From: Pseudomonas violetae
GTDB lineage: Bacteria; Pseudomonadota; Gammaproteobacteria; Pseudomonadales; Pseudomonadaceae
Assembly: GCF_023072615.1 (NCBI RefSeq)
Contig: NZ_JAKNRW010000010.1
Location: forward strand, 1 to 64,000
Length of the DNA stretch: 64,000 nt
Direction: 5' to 3'
Shown: piece by piece, positions 62,616 through 64,000 of the stretch
How the letters are laid out: every line of letters begins with the position of its first letter
Position numbering within the stretch: the first letter of the stretch is position 1
Translations under genes and position numbers: made by a program
Notes under the pieces: generated by a model
The model's database searches: none
Seen by the model: only the letters and a program-made list of their open reading frames with translations
What the model was told of the DNA's origin: nothing

Positions 62616-62782
62616 TTTATGACTCCTTATATAGAATCCGTCGAAAAAACGGACGGGCGCCTGGGGATAAGTTTCCAGTTCGCCATCGGGCAATTCTCAT
62701 GTGCAACCCGTCCACGACCGGTGCAGGTATGAGAGAGGCTCTCTAGAAGGAAGACCACTCCAACTGCAACCGGGGCATGCGA

Positions 62783-63541
62783 ATGCAACTCACTGACAAA
62801 GTAATCATTATCACTGGCGGTTGCCAGGGTTTAGGCCGTTCGATGGCTGAGTATTTCGCAACAAAAGGCGCCAAATTGGCGCTGGTGGACTTGAACCAGG
62901 AAAAACTCGACGCCGCTGTCGCCGCATGCAAGGCCAAAGGGATCGAGGCCCGTGCCTACCTGTGCAACGTCGCCAATGAAGAGCAGGTGACACACATGGT
63001 CGCCCAGGTGGCCGAGGATTTCGGTGCAATCCATGGCTTGATCAACAACGCCGGTATCCTGCGCGACGGGCTGTTGTTGAAGGTCAAGGATGGCGAAATG
63101 ACCAAGATGAGCCTGGCCCAGTGGCAAGCCGTCATCGACGTCAACCTGACCGGCGTGTTCCTGTGCACCCGTGAGGTCGCGGCAAAAATGGTCGAGCTGA
63201 AGAACAACGGTGCGATCATCAATATCTCGTCGATTTCCCGGGCTGGCAACGTCGGCCAGACCAACTACTCCGCCGCCAAGGCCGGTGTCGCCGCGGCGAC
63301 AGTGACCTGGGCCAAGGAACTGGCGCGCTACGGTATTCGGGTGGCGGGCATTGCGCCAGGCTTTATCGAAACCGAGATGACCCTGGGCATGAAGCCGGAA
63401 GCGCTGGAGAAAATGACCGCCGGGATTCCACTCAAGCGCATGGGTAAACCGGACGAGATCGCCCATTCGGCGGCGTACATTTTCGAGAACGACTACTACA
63501 CCGGTCGGATTCTGGAGATGGATGGCGGGTTGCGCATCTAA
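62783..63541 (+). CDS. Short-chain dehydrogenase/reductase
   Basis: A 252-residue SDR enzyme of FabG/DHRS type: cofactor motif '[19 protein letters not shown]' (TGxxxGxG), '[13 protein letters not shown]' (NNAG), catalytic Ser in '[15 protein letters not shown]', Tyr-x3-Lys in '[11 protein letters not shown]', and 'APGFIETEM'. It should reduce a ketone/acyl substrate with NAD(P)H. The start MQLTDKVI is preferred; an ATG two codons upstream is equally open but gives the same domain. It corresponds by position to PA4389. A REP pair follows 20 bp after the stop. Confidence 0.88.
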   Translation: MQLTDKVIIITGGCQGLGRSMAEYFATKGAKLALVDLNQEKLDAAVAACKAKGIEARAYLCNVANEEQVTHMVAQVAEDFGAIHGLINNAGILRDGLLLKVKDGEMTKMSLAQWQAVIDVNLTGVFLCTREVAAKMVELKNNGAIINISSISRAGNVGQTNYSAAKAGVAAATVTWAKELARYGIRVAGIAPGFIETEMTLGMKPEALEKMTAGIPLKRMGKPDEIAHSAAYIFENDYYTGRILEMDGGLRI

Positions 63542-63560
63542 GACCGACGCAAAAATAACT

Positions 63561-63658
63561 GTGGGAGCGGGCTTGCTCGCGATGAACCCAAAGTCGGCGC
63601 GTGTTATCAGAAAGAACGCGTCTTCGTTTACGTCCATCGCGAGCAAGCTCGCTCCTAC
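63561..63658. repeat. REP pair after the SDR gene
   Basis: GTGGGAGCGGGCTTGCTCGC with ATG on the left and CATCGCGAGCAAGCTCGCTC with CTAC on the right, inverted. It separates the convergent SDR and apbC genes. Confidence 0.85.
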
Positions 63659-63678
63659 AGGGGGCCTGTTTCAGCTTA

Positions 63679-64000
63679 TCAATCGTCGCTGATGGTGATG
63701 TTCGGCATCGCCGGTGTCACGGCTTCCTGCAGCACAATCCGCGCGCCAACGTGGCGGGCGAGTTCCTGGTAAACCAGCGCAATCGGGCTGTCCGGCTCGG
63801 CGATCACTGTGGGCTTGCCGCCATCGGCCTGCTCGCGGATGGCCATCGCCAGTGGCAACGAGGCCAGCAATTCAACGCCGTACTGATTGGCCAGCTTCAC
63901 CCCACCGCCTTCGCCGAACAGATGCTCGGCATGCCCGCAGTTGGAGCAGATGTGCACGGCCATGTTTTCTACCACACCCAACACCGGGATGTTGACCTTG
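63679..64000 (-). CDS. apbC: Iron-sulfur cluster carrier ApbC/Mrp, C-terminal part (partial)
   Basis: The last 106 codons; the gene continues beyond the window to the right. The segment 'VVENMAVHICSNCGHAEHLF' contains the CxxC pair that bridges an Fe-S cluster in the Mrp/ApbC dimer, and 'GVELLASLPLAMAIREQADG' and 'DSPIALVYQELARHVGARI' are typical of the C-terminal P-loop ATPase fold. ApbC binds and transfers [4Fe-4S] clusters. The Walker A motif lies outside the window. It converges on the SDR gene. Confidence 0.92.
   Translation of the reverse strand, partial: KVNIPVLGVVENMAVHICSNCGHAEHLFGEGGGVKLANQYGVELLASLPLAMAIREQADGGKPTVIAEPDSPIALVYQELARHVGARIVLQEAVTPAMPNITISDD

Overview
The window looks like chromosome of a Pseudomonas of the fluorescens group. 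The reasons are a high G+C content, REP-type palindromes of the 'gtgggagcgggcttgc' class between genes, and gene neighbourhoods that match Pseudomonas aeruginosa PAO1. Matching blocks are the pykA / ferredoxin-reductase / GGDEF / class I fumarase block (around PA4329-PA4333), the epimerase / argP / ACT / argO / sodB / bifA block (around PA4361-PA4367), the icmP / di-haem / imelysin / DUF1513 / mexVW / inaA / methyltransferase / colSR block (around PA4370-PA4381), and groEL / groES / fxsA / hugZ / SDR (around PA4385-PA4389). PAO1 numbers are from memory, not from a search.

Layout. 1-4.2 kb: end of a MoxR ATPase and a DUF58 partner, a PilZ protein, a small lipoprotein and pyruvate kinase. 4.3-5.7 kb: a low-G+C delta-60 repeat gene. 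5.7-9.6 kb: ferredoxin reductase and membrane GGDEF protein (SadC-like), then class I fumarase with a strong hairpin in its leader. 9.7-14.5 kb: a DctB/DctD (MifSR-like) two-component pair and an alpha-ketoglutarate-type permease whose promoter has a clear sigma-54 site and two tandem 18-bp palindromes. 14.5-18.1 kb: accessory small enzymes and an AraC regulator. 18.2-26.6 kb: a polyamine-type ABC importer, an aldehyde dehydrogenase and a 2-ketoarginine decarboxylase (AruI-like) with a divergent LysR regulator, together a probable guanidino/arginine catabolic unit. 26.6-32.7 kb: metallo-beta-lactamase-fold protein and LysR regulator, then the 4-hydroxybenzoate unit pobR/pobA with an MFS transporter. 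32.8-38.5 kb: a stand-alone double-Cache periplasmic protein, a coiled-coil membrane protein, an epimerase, the argP/argO arginine-export pair and sodB. 38.6-40.4 kb: an apparent insertion between sodB and bifA that carries a short Tle3-like lipase and about 680 bp of non-coding DNA. 40.4-52.3 kb: bifA, then the imelysin (icmP) / di-haem / imelysin / DUF1513 cluster behind a candidate Fur box, and the RND pump mexVW. 52.3-59.0 kb: the ColRS neighbourhood, flanked by an InaA-kinase/methyltransferase unit and a sulfatase-fold transferase/PAP2 unit. 59.1-64 kb: groEL/groES, fxsA, a HugZ-family protein, an SDR oxidoreductase and the C-terminal part of apbC.

The most notable observations are: a matched pair of candidate ColR operators at the same distance (about 70 nt) from the start codons of the two transcription units flanking colRS; the complete sigma-54 architecture upstream of the ketoglutarate permease; a 12-bp perfect hairpin in the fumarase leader; the iron-linked imelysin/di-haem cluster, whose pathway is not defined; and the orphan Tle3-like protein with an ATGA-coupled 35-codon reading frame upstream. 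I saw no tRNA, rRNA, IS element, prophage or CRISPR array.
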